Part shown: positions 26,053-32,519 of the stretch, piece by piece
Position numbering within the stretch: the first letter of the stretch is position 1
Layout of the letters: each line of letters begins with the position of its first letter
Assembly: GCF_002086485.1 (NCBI RefSeq)
Contig: NZ_MVHF01000032.1
Span: 1 to 64,000 of the forward strand
Direction: 5' to 3'
Source of the DNA: Mycobacterium aquaticum
Lineage (GTDB): Bacteria > Actinomycetota > Actinomycetes > Mycobacteriales > Mycobacteriaceae
DNA: 64,000 nucleotides
The notes under the pieces: generated by a model
What the model was told of the DNA's origin: nothing
Databases searched by the model: none
What the model saw: the letters and a program-made list of their open reading frames with translations, nothing else
Translations under genes and position numbers: made by a program

Positions 26053-26174
26053 GCTCGGGCTCTCATTGTGGAATAGCTGGACGTCGCCACGCTATATCAC
26101 CGGTTTGGTCATCCGATGGTGATCGACCGCGGACGCCGTTCGGCCGTCGGCCGAACTGGAATGAACTAAAGGGG

Positions 26175-26246
26175 TGGTCCCGGCTGGGTTCGAACCAGCG
26201 ACCTTCCGCGTGTGAGGCGGACGCTCTCCCACTGAGCTACGAGACC
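26175..26246 (-). tRNA. tRNA-Val (anticodon CAC)
   Basis: The minus strand folds as a cloverleaf: acceptor GGTCTCG pairs with CGGGACC (one G-U), a D arm TAGCTCAGTGGGAGAGC, anticodon stem TCCGC/GCGGA with loop CTCACAC (anticodon CAC, reading GUG), and the T arm GGTTCGAACC. The discriminator is A and the 3' CCA is not encoded. Confidence 0.95.
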
Positions 26247-26384
26247 GGGGAACGACGTGGAACATTAGCACGGCTTCCCGGCGTAACCAGAATCGCCACC
26301 TCAGCGGGCCCGGTCAACCGTTGATCAGACGTACACGCGGCCGACGAGTCTCGTTCATGACCGACCTCTGCCCCAGATTGCCAC

Positions 26385-26398
26385 GTGAGTTAACTCAC
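26385..26398. promoter_or_regulatory. Perfect 14-base palindrome GTGAGTTAACTCAC
   Basis: A fully self-complementary 14-mer in a gene-free stretch, about 265 bases upstream of the tRNA-Gly gene and 140 bases from tRNA-Val. It looks like a dimeric repressor site but has no obvious target gene. Confidence 0.4.
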
Positions 26399-26595
26399 AC
26401 CACTCCAGTCCATCGTGCAACAGCTCCGGTCGCGGTCCCGAACGCACTGGCGACGAGCGAGGCCGCAAGCGCACCCAAGCGCCGCCTTCCGGCAGGACAC
26501 CGTGACGGCCCACGGATTTTCGGTTTTCACCGGAGGCTCGCGACCCATTCTGAAACACTGATTTTGGGCGGCCTTTTCCCTCCCGTAATGGGGAT

Positions 26596-26625
26596 TTGTG
26601 TCTGCGCGCCTCCGTGCACTAATGT
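26596..26625 (+). promoter_or_regulatory. Candidate promoter of the tRNA-Gly-Cys-Val operon
   Basis: TTGTGT at 26596-26601 and TAATGT at 26620-26625 are separated by 18 bases and sit about 38 bases before the mature tRNA-Gly, a suitable distance for a housekeeping sigma factor promoter of a stable RNA. Confidence 0.5.
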
Positions 26626-26662
26626 TCTGCATCGCGACGGGCGACGATCTCGCCCGTGGCGC

Positions 26663-26735
26663 GCGGATGTAGCGCAGTTGGTAGCGCATCACCTTGCCAA
26701 GGTGAGGGTCGCGGGTTCGAATCCCGTCATCCGCT
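26663..26735 (+). tRNA. tRNA-Gly (anticodon GCC)
   Basis: Acceptor GCGGATG/CATCCGC, D arm TAGCGCAGTTGGTAGCGCA, anticodon stem TCACC/GGTGA with loop TTGCCAA (anticodon GCC), T arm CGGGTTCGAATCCCG, discriminator T. CCA is not encoded. First gene of a three-tRNA plus-strand cluster. Confidence 0.96.
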
Positions 26736-26762
26736 CGAAGGTGCAGTGGCATCAACCCTAGC

Positions 26763-26836
26763 GGTGGAGTGGCCGAGTGGTGAGGCAACGGCCTGCAAAG
26801 CCGTGCACGCGGGTTCGATTCCCGTCTCCACCTCCA
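26763..26836 (+). tRNA. tRNA-Cys (anticodon GCA)
   Basis: Acceptor GGTGGAG/CTCCACC, anticodon loop in ACGGCCTGCAAAGCCGT (anticodon GCA), T arm CGGGTTCGATTCCCG, discriminator T followed by an encoded CCA (26834-26836). Lies 27 bases after tRNA-Gly. Confidence 0.96.
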
Positions 26837-26849
26837 ACAGTTTCAACCC

Positions 26850-26924
26850 GCGCGATTAGCTCAGCGGGAGAGCGCTTCCCTGACACGGAAGAGGTCACTG
26901 GTTCAATCCCAGTATCGCGCACCA
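26850..26924 (+). tRNA. tRNA-Val (anticodon GAC)
   Basis: Acceptor GCGCGAT/ATCGCGC, anticodon stem CTTCC/GGAAG with loop CTGACAC (anticodon GAC), T arm CTGGTTCAATCCCAG, discriminator A and an encoded CCA (26922-26924). Last tRNA of the cluster. Confidence 0.96.
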
Positions 26925-26940
26925 CAATTGGTAGAGATGA

Positions 26941-26960
26941 GGCCCGGCATTCGCCGGGCC
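26941..26960 (+). terminator. Terminator of the tRNA cluster
   Basis: Perfect 8-bp stem GGCCCGGC/GCCGGGCC with loop ATTC, 16 bases after the last tRNA, followed by TTCGTCGTCT. Confidence 0.75.
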
Positions 26961-27084
26961 TTCGTCGTCTCCGGGGACCGTCGAATCTTCCTGTTGCCCA
27001 ACAGGTTCGCGCCTCCCCCGAAAAACCCACCCAAGCTCGCGGCGCACACGTGTCACTGATCGGCGAAACGTTAGAGTCAGATGT

Positions 27085-27651
27085 GTGCCGAGGATCACCG
27101 CCGCTTCCGTAGAGGAGCACCGCGAGCTGGTCCAACAGCGCGTCTTTGATGCCTTTGCCACGCTGATGGCCGACCACAGTTTTGACGCCATCACCATGGC
27201 CAAGCTTGCCGCTGCAGCCGGTATCGGGCGCACGGCCATCTACCATCACTTCGCCGACAAGGAGGCGGTGGTCGTCGCGTTCGCGTCCCACGAGACGAGT
27301 CGCTACCTCGACGGGTTGCACGCCGCGCTGGCCGACGTCGACGATCCGGCCGACCGGCTGGCGGTGTTCATCCGGCACCAACTCGACGCCGGTCAGCAAT
27401 TCCACATGGGGTTCGGACCCCAGTTGTACGGCGCCCTGTCAGCCCACACGATGCTGGCCATCCGGGACCACGTGGTGGCGGTCGAAGATGTGCTGCGCGA
27501 AATCTTGGCCGACGGGGTGGCCGCGGGCCGGTTCGCGGTCGATGACGAGTCCGCGACCATATCGCTGATTCATGCGTGCCTGGCGCCACGGCATCTGCCG
27601 ACGGACGCGATCGAGCGCTTCATTCTGCGTGCGGTGAGCGCGCGGACGTAG
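27085..27651 (+). CDS. TetR-family regulator upstream of heme oxygenase
   Basis: 188 residues from GTG 27085. The sequence TAGAGT (27072-27077) ends seven bases before the GTG, so the mRNA is probably leaderless, which supports this start. HTH region about 14-60 with AITMAKLAAAAGIGRTAIYHHFADKE-type residues (core GIGRTAIYHHFADK). The ligand domain is short and unclassified. It is followed 86 bases later, same strand, by a heme oxygenase gene whose upstream region carries a palindrome fit for a TetR dimer, so I infer local control of that gene. Confidence 0.88.
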   Translation: MPRITAASVEEHRELVQQRVFDAFATLMADHSFDAITMAKLAAAAGIGRTAIYHHFADKEAVVVAFASHETSRYLDGLHAALADVDDPADRLAVFIRHQLDAGQQFHMGFGPQLYGALSAHTMLAIRDHVVAVEDVLREILADGVAAGRFAVDDESATISLIHACLAPRHLPTDAIERFILRAVSART

Positions 27652-27681
27652 ACCCCCGCCCGCGGGCATGCGATGCTATTT

Positions 27682-27722
27682 TTCTGACACATTGTCGACA
27701 TCATGTTGACAACCTGTCGCCA
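27682..27722. promoter_or_regulatory. Four 11-base-phased repeats with a 19-base near-palindrome upstream of heme oxygenase
   Basis: TTCTGACA (27682), TGTCGACA (27693), TGTTGACA (27704) and TGTCGCCA (27715) start exactly 11 bases apart, i.e. on one face of the helix. The middle pair forms TGTCGACATCATGTTGACA (27693-27711), whose half-sites match at 8 of 9 positions. A TGCTATTTTT stretch just upstream could be an extended -10. Best reading: operator of the adjacent TetR protein covering the heme oxygenase start region. Confidence 0.6.
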
Positions 27723-27737
27723 AACCTGGAGCACAGC

Positions 27738-28397
27738 ATGCCGCCGAGCACCACCGTCGCATCCGAGATCGACCGATCGCTCTCAGTCGCCATGCGCGAG
27801 GGCTCGCGGGCCGAACACGATGCCGCGGAGCACTCGTCGTTCATGGCCGAGCTGCTGCGCGGACGGGTGAACGCTCAGGGCTACGTGGACTATCTGCTGC
27901 GGTTGCGTGCGGTGTACTGCACCCTGGAAACCGTTGTGCGGGCCTGCCGCAACGATCCACTGGTCACCGCGGTGTACGACCCGGCATTGGAGCGGCTGGC
28001 GGCGCTCGACGCGGACCTGGAGCACTGGGCGCCACACACTGCGGGTGAGGTCGACTCCCCCGCCACACGGGACTACTGCGCGAGGCTCGCCGCCGCGGAT
28101 TGGGGTGGCGCCGTGGTGGCTCACCATTACACCCGCTATCTCGGCGACCTTTCCGGCGGGCAGGCCATCGGCCGGATACTCGACCACAGCTTCGATCTGG
28201 CCGGCGCCGGTCTGGCGTTCTATGCGTTCCCGATGCGCGCCAAGCCGTACAAGGACGCCTACCGCTCCCGGCTCGACGGGCTGAGCCTCGACGATGACGC
28301 CGTCGATCGCGTGGTCGACGAGGTCAAGGTGGCGTTCAGTCTCAATCAGGCGGTGTTCGACGAGCTCACCGCGAACCTGGCCGACTACCGCCGCTAG
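27738..28397 (+). CDS. Canonical (HO-1-type) biliverdin-producing heme oxygenase
   Basis: 219 residues. The all-helical heme oxygenase fold is evident: the proximal haem ligand His27 lies in GSRAEHDAAEHSSFM, and the distal helix reads YTRYLGDLSGGQ (131-142), with Asp137 at the position of the catalytic Asp140 of human HO-1 and the flexible Gly-Gly. It should open haem to biliverdin, CO and iron using a reductase partner. This differs from the mycobacterial haem degrader MhuD, which has another fold and products. Flanked by a TetR and an orphan PPE gene. No HO reductase gene is adjacent. Confidence 0.93.
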   Translation: MPPSTTVASEIDRSLSVAMREGSRAEHDAAEHSSFMAELLRGRVNAQGYVDYLLRLRAVYCTLETVVRACRNDPLVTAVYDPALERLAALDADLEHWAPHTAGEVDSPATRDYCARLAAADWGGAVVAHHYTRYLGDLSGGQAIGRILDHSFDLAGAGLAFYAFPMRAKPYKDAYRSRLDGLSLDDDAVDRVVDEVKVAFSLNQAVFDELTANLADYRR

Positions 28398-28406
28398 GCG
28401 CTTGCC

Positions 28407-28420
28407 ACCGATCGATCGGT
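28407..28420. promoter_or_regulatory. Perfect palindrome ACCGATCGATCGGT between heme oxygenase and PPE genes
   Basis: A 14-base self-complementary site starts 10 bases after the heme oxygenase stop and 60 bases before the PPE start. It could be an operator for a separate PPE promoter, or a weak hairpin between the two cistrons. Confidence 0.4.
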
Positions 28421-28479
28421 ACACCAGCGCACCCAGAAAATACTCAGATCAGCTAACCAAACATGTGCAGAGGAGATCG

Positions 28480-29943
28480 ATGACCGCCCCGGTATGGATG
28501 GCGCTGCCGCCCGAAGTGCACTCGACGCTGATCAGCAGTGGGCCGGGGGCTGGATCACTGCTGGCAGCCTCGGCCGCGTGGAATGCCTTGAGTAGCGAGT
28601 ACGCCTCGGCCGCAGCCGAACTCACGACCGTGCTGGGCACCGTGCAGGCCGGGGCCTGGCAAGGCCCGAGCGCCGAGCGATATGCCGCCGCACATGCGCC
28701 CTATGCGGCCTGGCTGAGCCAGACGAGCGCCAACACCGCCGCGGTGGCCGCCCAGGCCGAGACGGCCGCGGCGTCGTACAGCGCGGCGCTGGCGGCCGTT
28801 CCGACGATGACCGAGTTGGCCGCGAACCACGCGACGCACAGCGCGTTGGTGGCGACGAACTTCTTCGGCGTCAACACCATTCCCATCGCCCTCAACGAGG
28901 CCGACTACGTCCGGATGTGGATCCAGGCCGCCACAGCCATGACGGTGTATCAGGCCGGCGCGGAAACGGCTGTCGCAGCGGCACCGCCGACCACCGAGGC
29001 GCCGATGCTGCTCGCTCCCCCGGTGGCCCGCGCCTCGGCGACGGCCCTCCAGTTCGACGACCCGATCGAAGAATGGTTGTCGGGCTCCGAGCACTTCCTC
29101 AGCATGTACCGGGCGCTCAAACAATTGGTCACCGATCCGGTCGGCACGATCTACCAGATCATCGTGGACTTCGCGACGAGCCCGTCGACCGCGATCACCA
29201 CCTGGATGCCACTGCTCTACGTCTTCGCCTACGCCGCCACGTTCGCCCTCATGGGGACTCCGTTGTACGCGGCGATCATGGGCTCGGCGGCCTCGGTGGC
29301 GGTCCCGATCGCGCTCGGCCTGTCCGGCCTCGTGCAGACGTACGACACGCCGGTCGACGAACCAGCCGCAGCCGTCACCGCCCAGCCGGCCGATCAGCCG
29401 AATGCCGTTGCGCTCACGGCGCCGTCGTCTACGGCTGTGGGCGGTGCCCCGAATTCCAGCACCGCCCCGGTCGGGGGCGCGCCGGCGTCGCCGACGGCGC
29501 CGGCCCCTATCCCGGCCGGCAGCGAAGGCGCCGGGTACGCGGTCCGCGGCGACGGGCCGGGATGGGGCTTCGGGCCGTCCATCCGGCATGGCGCGTCGAG
29601 CCCGGCCTCAGCGCCGCTGGGCAGCTCCGCTGCCGCGTCGGCCGGTGTGGCGGCGGCCAACCGGGAGCGACACCGGGATCGTAAGCGGCGCAACGCAGGA
29701 GCCCAGGACCGCGGCTACCGCCACGAGTTCATGACAATGGACAACACCACACCGCCACCGCCGGAGGCGAAAGCTGCCACGGCATCGCACACCGGAGCCG
29801 GGCCGATGGGTTTCGCCGGCACGATCACCGGGTCAACACCCGCAGCACCGGCCGGCTTGAGCAGTCTGGCGGATGAAAACGTCGGCAGCCCAACGGTTCC
29901 CATGATGCCGGGTAGCTGGGACGCCGATCAGGACCGGAGCTAG
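28480..29943 (+). CDS. PPE-family protein (orphan, no PE partner)
   Basis: 487 residues from ATG 28480 with AGGAGAT upstream. The PPE domain (about 1-180) starts VWMALPPEVHS (Pro10-Pro11-Glu12) and carries the WxG-type turn GAWQGPSAE. After a Pro/Ala linker, a hydrophobic central region (about 235-300) could insert in a membrane. The C-terminal part is Pro/Ala/Gly-rich, then has a basic block RHRDRKRR followed by YRHEFMTMD, typical of PPE C-termini. No PE or esx gene is nearby, so its secretion partner must be elsewhere. Because some PPE proteins serve in haem/iron uptake (PPE36, PPE37, PPE62), the adjoining heme oxygenase is notable. Confidence 0.92.
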   Translation: MTAPVWMALPPEVHSTLISSGPGAGSLLAASAAWNALSSEYASAAAELTTVLGTVQAGAWQGPSAERYAAAHAPYAAWLSQTSANTAAVAAQAETAAASYSAALAAVPTMTELAANHATHSALVATNFFGVNTIPIALNEADYVRMWIQAATAMTVYQAGAETAVAAAPPTTEAPMLLAPPVARASATALQFDDPIEEWLSGSEHFLSMYRALKQLVTDPVGTIYQIIVDFATSPSTAITTWMPLLYVFAYAATFALMGTPLYAAIMGSAASVAVPIALGLSGLVQTYDTPVDEPAAAVTAQPADQPNAVALTAPSSTAVGGAPNSSTAPVGGAPASPTAPAPIPAGSEGAGYAVRGDGPGWGFGPSIRHGASSPASAPLGSSAAASAGVAAANRERHRDRKRRNAGAQDRGYRHEFMTMDNTTPPPPEAKAATASHTGAGPMGFAGTITGSTPAAPAGLSSLADENVGSPTVPMMPGSWDADQDRS

Positions 29944-30036
29944 CTCAGGGTTGCACGTGCCCCGTGACGTCGGAAAGCCGTCGCGATCACCTAGGCCGCC
30001 AGTCTGAGATACCCTGCACTCGGAAGGAGAGCGCTC

Positions 30037-30087
30037 ATGGCGCCCTGCACCCGGGCAGGTGGCCCGTCCACTTTTCTGGACTCGTAA
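30037..30087 (+). CDS. Possible 16-residue small ORF (leader?) upstream of SDR
   Basis: ATG 30037 has an excellent ribosome site (GGAAGGAGAG, six bases or so upstream), and TACCCT at 30010-30015 could serve as a -10 box. It encodes MAPCTRAGGPSTFLDS and stops inside the palindrome at 30077-30092. The strong translation signal is the only evidence; it is unlike anything I recognise. Confidence 0.35.
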   Translation: MAPCTRAGGPSTFLDS

Positions 30088-30092
30088 GTCCA
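30077..30092. promoter_or_regulatory. Palindrome TGGACTCGTAAGTCCA upstream of SDR
   Basis: Perfect 6-base arms (TGGACT/AGTCCA) around CGTA. TAATCT at 30094-30099 directly downstream is a plausible -10 for the SDR gene at 30119, which would put the palindrome across the spacer region as an operator. As RNA it could instead be a hairpin at the end of the small ORF. Confidence 0.45.
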
Positions 30093-30118
30093 ATTAATCT
30101 CGTGCACAATCCGCTCAC

Positions 30119-31066
30119 ATGAGACGCCACGAACTTCCGCGGACGCACGCAGCAGGTAGGACTTACCTTGTGACCGGCTCTACGTCCGGAATCGGCTATT
30201 TCATCGCCGAACAACTCGCCCGCACTGGAGCGCACGTCATCCTCACGGCCCGCACCGCCGGGAAAGCCGAGTTGGCACAGCGTGCCATTCGCCACTCCTG
30301 GCCTCAGGCCCAGCTCAGCACACTAAGCCTCGATCTTGCCGACTTGAGTTCAGTGCGTGCCGCTGCCGGGCATCTGGCGACCTTCGCCGACCGGCTCGAC
30401 GGTGTCGTCCTCAATGCCGGCGTCCTCGCTCAGCAGACTCGCCGCGAAACTGTCGACGGCCATGAATTGGTCTATGGCACCAATCATCTTGGCCACTTCG
30501 CATTCGCGGCACAGATCTACCCTCTGCTGCAGAACACACTTGACAGCCGGATTGTCACCATGAGCAGTTACGCGGCCCGCTGGGCGACGCTGGACCTCAC
30601 AGACCTCGAATCGAGCCGGGCCCCCTACCGCGGATTCGCGACCTACAAGCGATCCAAACTTGCCCAGACGATCTTCGCCTTCGAACTCGACCGCCGACTT
30701 CGCCGCGGCCAATCGTCGGTCTCCAGCCTGCTCGCCCATCCAGGTGGCGCGCTGGACGCACTGAGCCCCAAGCGCCCCCCGATGCCGGTAGCGACCACAG
30801 CGCAGGTGTTGCGGGCACGGCCCCTGTCCCTGATCGCGCAGGGCAAAGACAAGGCGGCATGGTCAGCGGTTCGGGCTGTTCTTGACCCCCAGGCCCACGG
30901 GGGCCAGCTCTGGGGGCCGAGGTTCCTTCGATCCAAAGGCGAACCTCGTCAGGAAAGACCAACCGCCGCAATGACCGATCGCGTTGTCGCCGAACAATTG
31001 TGGCAACTGTCCGAGGACGCTACTGGCGTGAAGTGGCCGAGTTTGAGCCAGCCTCGGCGTCTCTAG
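30119..31066 (+). CDS. Short-chain dehydrogenase (retinol-dehydrogenase-like SDR)
   Basis: 315 residues. TGSTSGIG cofactor loop (residues 20-27), NAGVL motif, NHLGHF segment typical of the RDH/WW-oxidoreductase-like group, MSSYAARWA and the active site YKRSK. Substrate is likely a lipophilic alcohol or ketone but unknown. There is no Shine-Dalgarno directly before the ATG. Codon choice and base composition around 30.1-31.2 kb look slightly less GC-rich than the surroundings, a weak hint of later acquisition. The 178 bases after it, up to aroG, show no gene. Confidence 0.82.
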   Translation: MRRHELPRTHAAGRTYLVTGSTSGIGYFIAEQLARTGAHVILTARTAGKAELAQRAIRHSWPQAQLSTLSLDLADLSSVRAAAGHLATFADRLDGVVLNAGVLAQQTRRETVDGHELVYGTNHLGHFAFAAQIYPLLQNTLDSRIVTMSSYAARWATLDLTDLESSRAPYRGFATYKRSKLAQTIFAFELDRRLRRGQSSVSSLLAHPGGALDALSPKRPPMPVATTAQVLRARPLSLIAQGKDKAAWSAVRAVLDPQAHGGQLWGPRFLRSKGEPRQERPTAAMTDRVVAEQLWQLSEDATGVKWPSLSQPRRL

Positions 31067-31244
31067 CGTCGACGACAGGACAATCAGCGCCGCCCGGCAC
31101 TCGCCGTGGTACGCACTTAGCGTGACGATAACCGCGTCATCGGCCGCAAATGTTGTTCGATCACAGTCGGCTTCCACGGGCAACGATTGCGTGGTGCCGA
31201 ACCCTGTTGAGAGCGCGCCGATAACCGTCAGCTTTGGCCTATTG

Positions 31245-32294
31245 CTAACCAGCCAGTTCTCGCAACACCGAATCGGTTGTGTCCCAGTCCATGCACTTGT
31301 CGGTGACGGATTGCCCGTAGGTCAACGGACGGGCCTCGGGCGCTTGGGCGCCGGCGACGAGGAAGCTCTCCAGCATCACCCCGCTGATCGGGAGACCGTC
31401 GCGAACCAGTTGCGCCACCTCGCCGGCAACGACGGCCTGCCGCACATGATCCTTGCCGGAATTGGCGTGGCTGCAATCGATCACGATGCGGCCAGGCAGT
31501 CCTGCCGCGGTGAGCTTGGCCGCTGCGGCGGCAACGGAGTCGGCTCCGTAGTTCGGTCCGTCGGTGCCGCCGCGCAAGATCACGTGGCAGTCTTCGTTGC
31601 CCTCGGTGCTCACCACCGCACCGCGCCCCATGTCGTCCATCCCGAAGAAGACATGTTCGGCCGCAGCGGCTTTCACGCCCTCCACGGCGACCTGAATGTT
31701 GCCGTCGGTGCCGTTCTTGAACCCGACCGGCATCGAAAGCCCGGATGCCAACTGGCGGTGCACCTGGGATTCGGTGGTGCGGGCGCCGATCGCGCCCCAG
31801 GCCACCGCATCGGCGATGTACTGCGGGCTGGTGGGCTCGAGGAATTCGCATCCGACCGGCAGCCCGATGTCGATGACGTCCAGCAGCAGCTTGCGAGCCA
31901 CCCGCAGGCCGCGAGCGACGTCGAAGGTGCCGTCCATGTCGGGATCGTTGATCAGGCCCTTCCAGCCGAGCGTCGTACGCGGCTTCTCGAAGTAGACGCG
32001 CATGACGATCTTGAGCCGGTCGCCGAGTTCGTCGGCCACCTTGACCAGGCGGCTGGCGTACTCGAGCGCCGCTGCCGGATCGTGCACCGAGCACGGGCCC
32101 ACCACGACCAGAAGCCGGTCGTCGTGGCCTGCCAGGATCGCGGCGATCTCGTCGCGGTCGCGGGCCACCTTCTCGGCCCGCCGAGCACCCAGGGGGAACT
32201 CCGTGAGCACGTCGTGGGGGCTGGGTATCGCGCTGAAACTTCGGATCCGCCGGTCCGATGTGGCGGGCGGCGTGACGATCTGCGCGAAAGTCAT
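31245..32294 (-). CDS. aroG: Type I 3-deoxy-7-phosphoheptulonate (DAHP) synthase
   Basis: 349 residues from ATG 32294 with AGGAAGG (complement of 32305-32311). It condenses phosphoenolpyruvate and erythrose 4-phosphate, the first step of the shikimate pathway. Family marks of the AroF/G/H type include VVVGPCSVHDP, MRVYFEKPRTTLGWKG, ARTTESQVHR and VIDCSHANSGKDH. The best-known mycobacterial DAHP synthase is the unrelated type II enzyme (Rv2178c), so this is probably an additional isozyme. Its 5' leader encodes an aromatic leader peptide and competing hairpins, so it is very likely controlled by attenuation. Confidence 0.95.
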   Translation of the reverse strand: MTFAQIVTPPATSDRRIRSFSAIPSPHDVLTEFPLGARRAEKVARDRDEIAAILAGHDDRLLVVVGPCSVHDPAAALEYASRLVKVADELGDRLKIVMRVYFEKPRTTLGWKGLINDPDMDGTFDVARGLRVARKLLLDVIDIGLPVGCEFLEPTSPQYIADAVAWGAIGARTTESQVHRQLASGLSMPVGFKNGTDGNIQVAVEGVKAAAAEHVFFGMDDMGRGAVVSTEGNEDCHVILRGGTDGPNYGADSVAAAAAKLTAAGLPGRIVIDCSHANSGKDHVRQAVVAGEVAQLVRDGLPISGVMLESFLVAGAQAPEARPLTYGQSVTDKCMDWDTTDSVLRELAG

Positions 32295-32300
32295 TGTTGG

Positions 32301-32324
32301 GGTGCCTTCCTGGTGGTGGGCACC
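32301..32324 (-). promoter_or_regulatory. Hairpin overlapping the aroG ribosome site
   Basis: In the transcript GGTGCC (complement of 32319-32324) can pair with GGCACC (complement of 32301-32306), enclosing the AGGAAGG ribosome site of aroG. The terminator's 3' arm (TGCCTT, complement of 32355-32360) can also pair with AAGGCA (complement of 32303-32308), so the two structures compete. Confidence 0.5.
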
Positions 32325-32355
32325 TTCAGAACATCCGGCGCCCTTGAATGACGAA

Positions 32356-32380
32356 AGGCAGCAACCTTTGGTCACTGCCT
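32356..32380 (-). terminator. Attenuator hairpin in the aroG leader
   Basis: The transcript arms AGGCAGTGACC and GGTTGCTGCCT pair over 11 positions (two G-U) around an AAA loop and are followed by TTCGTC. It lies between the leader peptide stop and the aroG start, where a transcription attenuator would be expected. Confidence 0.65.
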
Positions 32381-32401
32381 GGGCTCCGGGTGGATGCGTG
32401 C

Positions 32402-32476
32402 TTAACGCTGCGCTTTATCGGCTCCGCCCGGAGCCTTGATAAAGCGCCAATAGCCGACGCATACACCGATGTTCAC
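32402..32476 (-). CDS. Aromatic amino acid leader peptide of aroG (24 residues)
   Basis: The minus strand from GTG 32476 to TAA at 32402 reads VNIGVCVGYWRFIKAPGGAD then KAQR. Codons 9-12 are Tyr-Trp-Arg-Phe, so all three aromatic amino acids occur within four codons. TAGCCT on the minus strand ends seven bases before the GTG, so the message is probably leaderless and begins with the peptide. The Arg-Phe-Ile codons form the 5' arm of a long hairpin (32410-32447), so a ribosome stalled on the aromatic codons would block that hairpin. This is the logic of the known leader peptides that control aromatic synthesis genes, including aroR of Corynebacterium (from memory). Confidence 0.8.
   Translation of the reverse strand: MNIGVCVGYWRFIKAPGGADKAQR
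32410..32447 (-). promoter_or_regulatory. Leader-peptide hairpin of the aroG attenuator
   Basis: GCGCTTTATC pairs with GATAAAGCGC and, inside, GGCTCC pairs with GGAGCC around a GGGC loop, with a two-base AA bulge: 16 base pairs. The GGCTCCGGG portion (complement of 32427-32435) can pair instead with CCCGGAGCC downstream (complement of 32382-32390), immediately before the attenuator hairpin. The element is placed inside the leader reading frame. Confidence 0.75.
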
Positions 32477-32519
32477 GTCGGCCAGGCTACACGACCACCC
32501 GAACCCGTCGCCAGCCGCG

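Larger units (their letters stand above)
26247..26662. other. 416-base gene-free region between tRNA-Val and tRNA-Gly
   Basis: No convincing coding frame: the open frames here run through the tRNA genes or show no family resemblance. It holds a 14-base perfect palindrome (26385-26398) and a likely tRNA operon promoter near its right end (26596-26625). No integrase, att duplication of the tRNA 3' end or other sign of an integrated element was seen. Confidence 0.6.

Noticed and set aside
26321..26761. A 146-codon frame between and through tRNA-Gly
   Set aside because: It reads straight through the tRNA-Gly gene and has no family similarity.
26175..26960. tRNA cluster as an integration site of a mobile element
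   Set aside because: No integrase, no repeated tRNA 3' segment and no phage or conjugation genes in the window.
27652..27737. IdeR or similar iron box upstream of heme oxygenase
   Set aside because: No sequence close to the IdeR consensus is present; the visible repeats have a different core (TGTYGACA).
32295..32375. An in-frame N-terminal extension of aroG starting at 32375
   Set aside because: It would begin inside the attenuator hairpin, has no ribosome site and lacks resemblance to DAHP synthase N-termini; ATG 32294 has a good ribosome site.
32410..32447. The long hairpin read as a simple terminator of the MFS gene
   Set aside because: It has no T-run, lies 73-110 bases past the MFS stop and is embedded in the aromatic leader reading frame; the attenuator reading explains more of the sequence. 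A dual role is not excluded.
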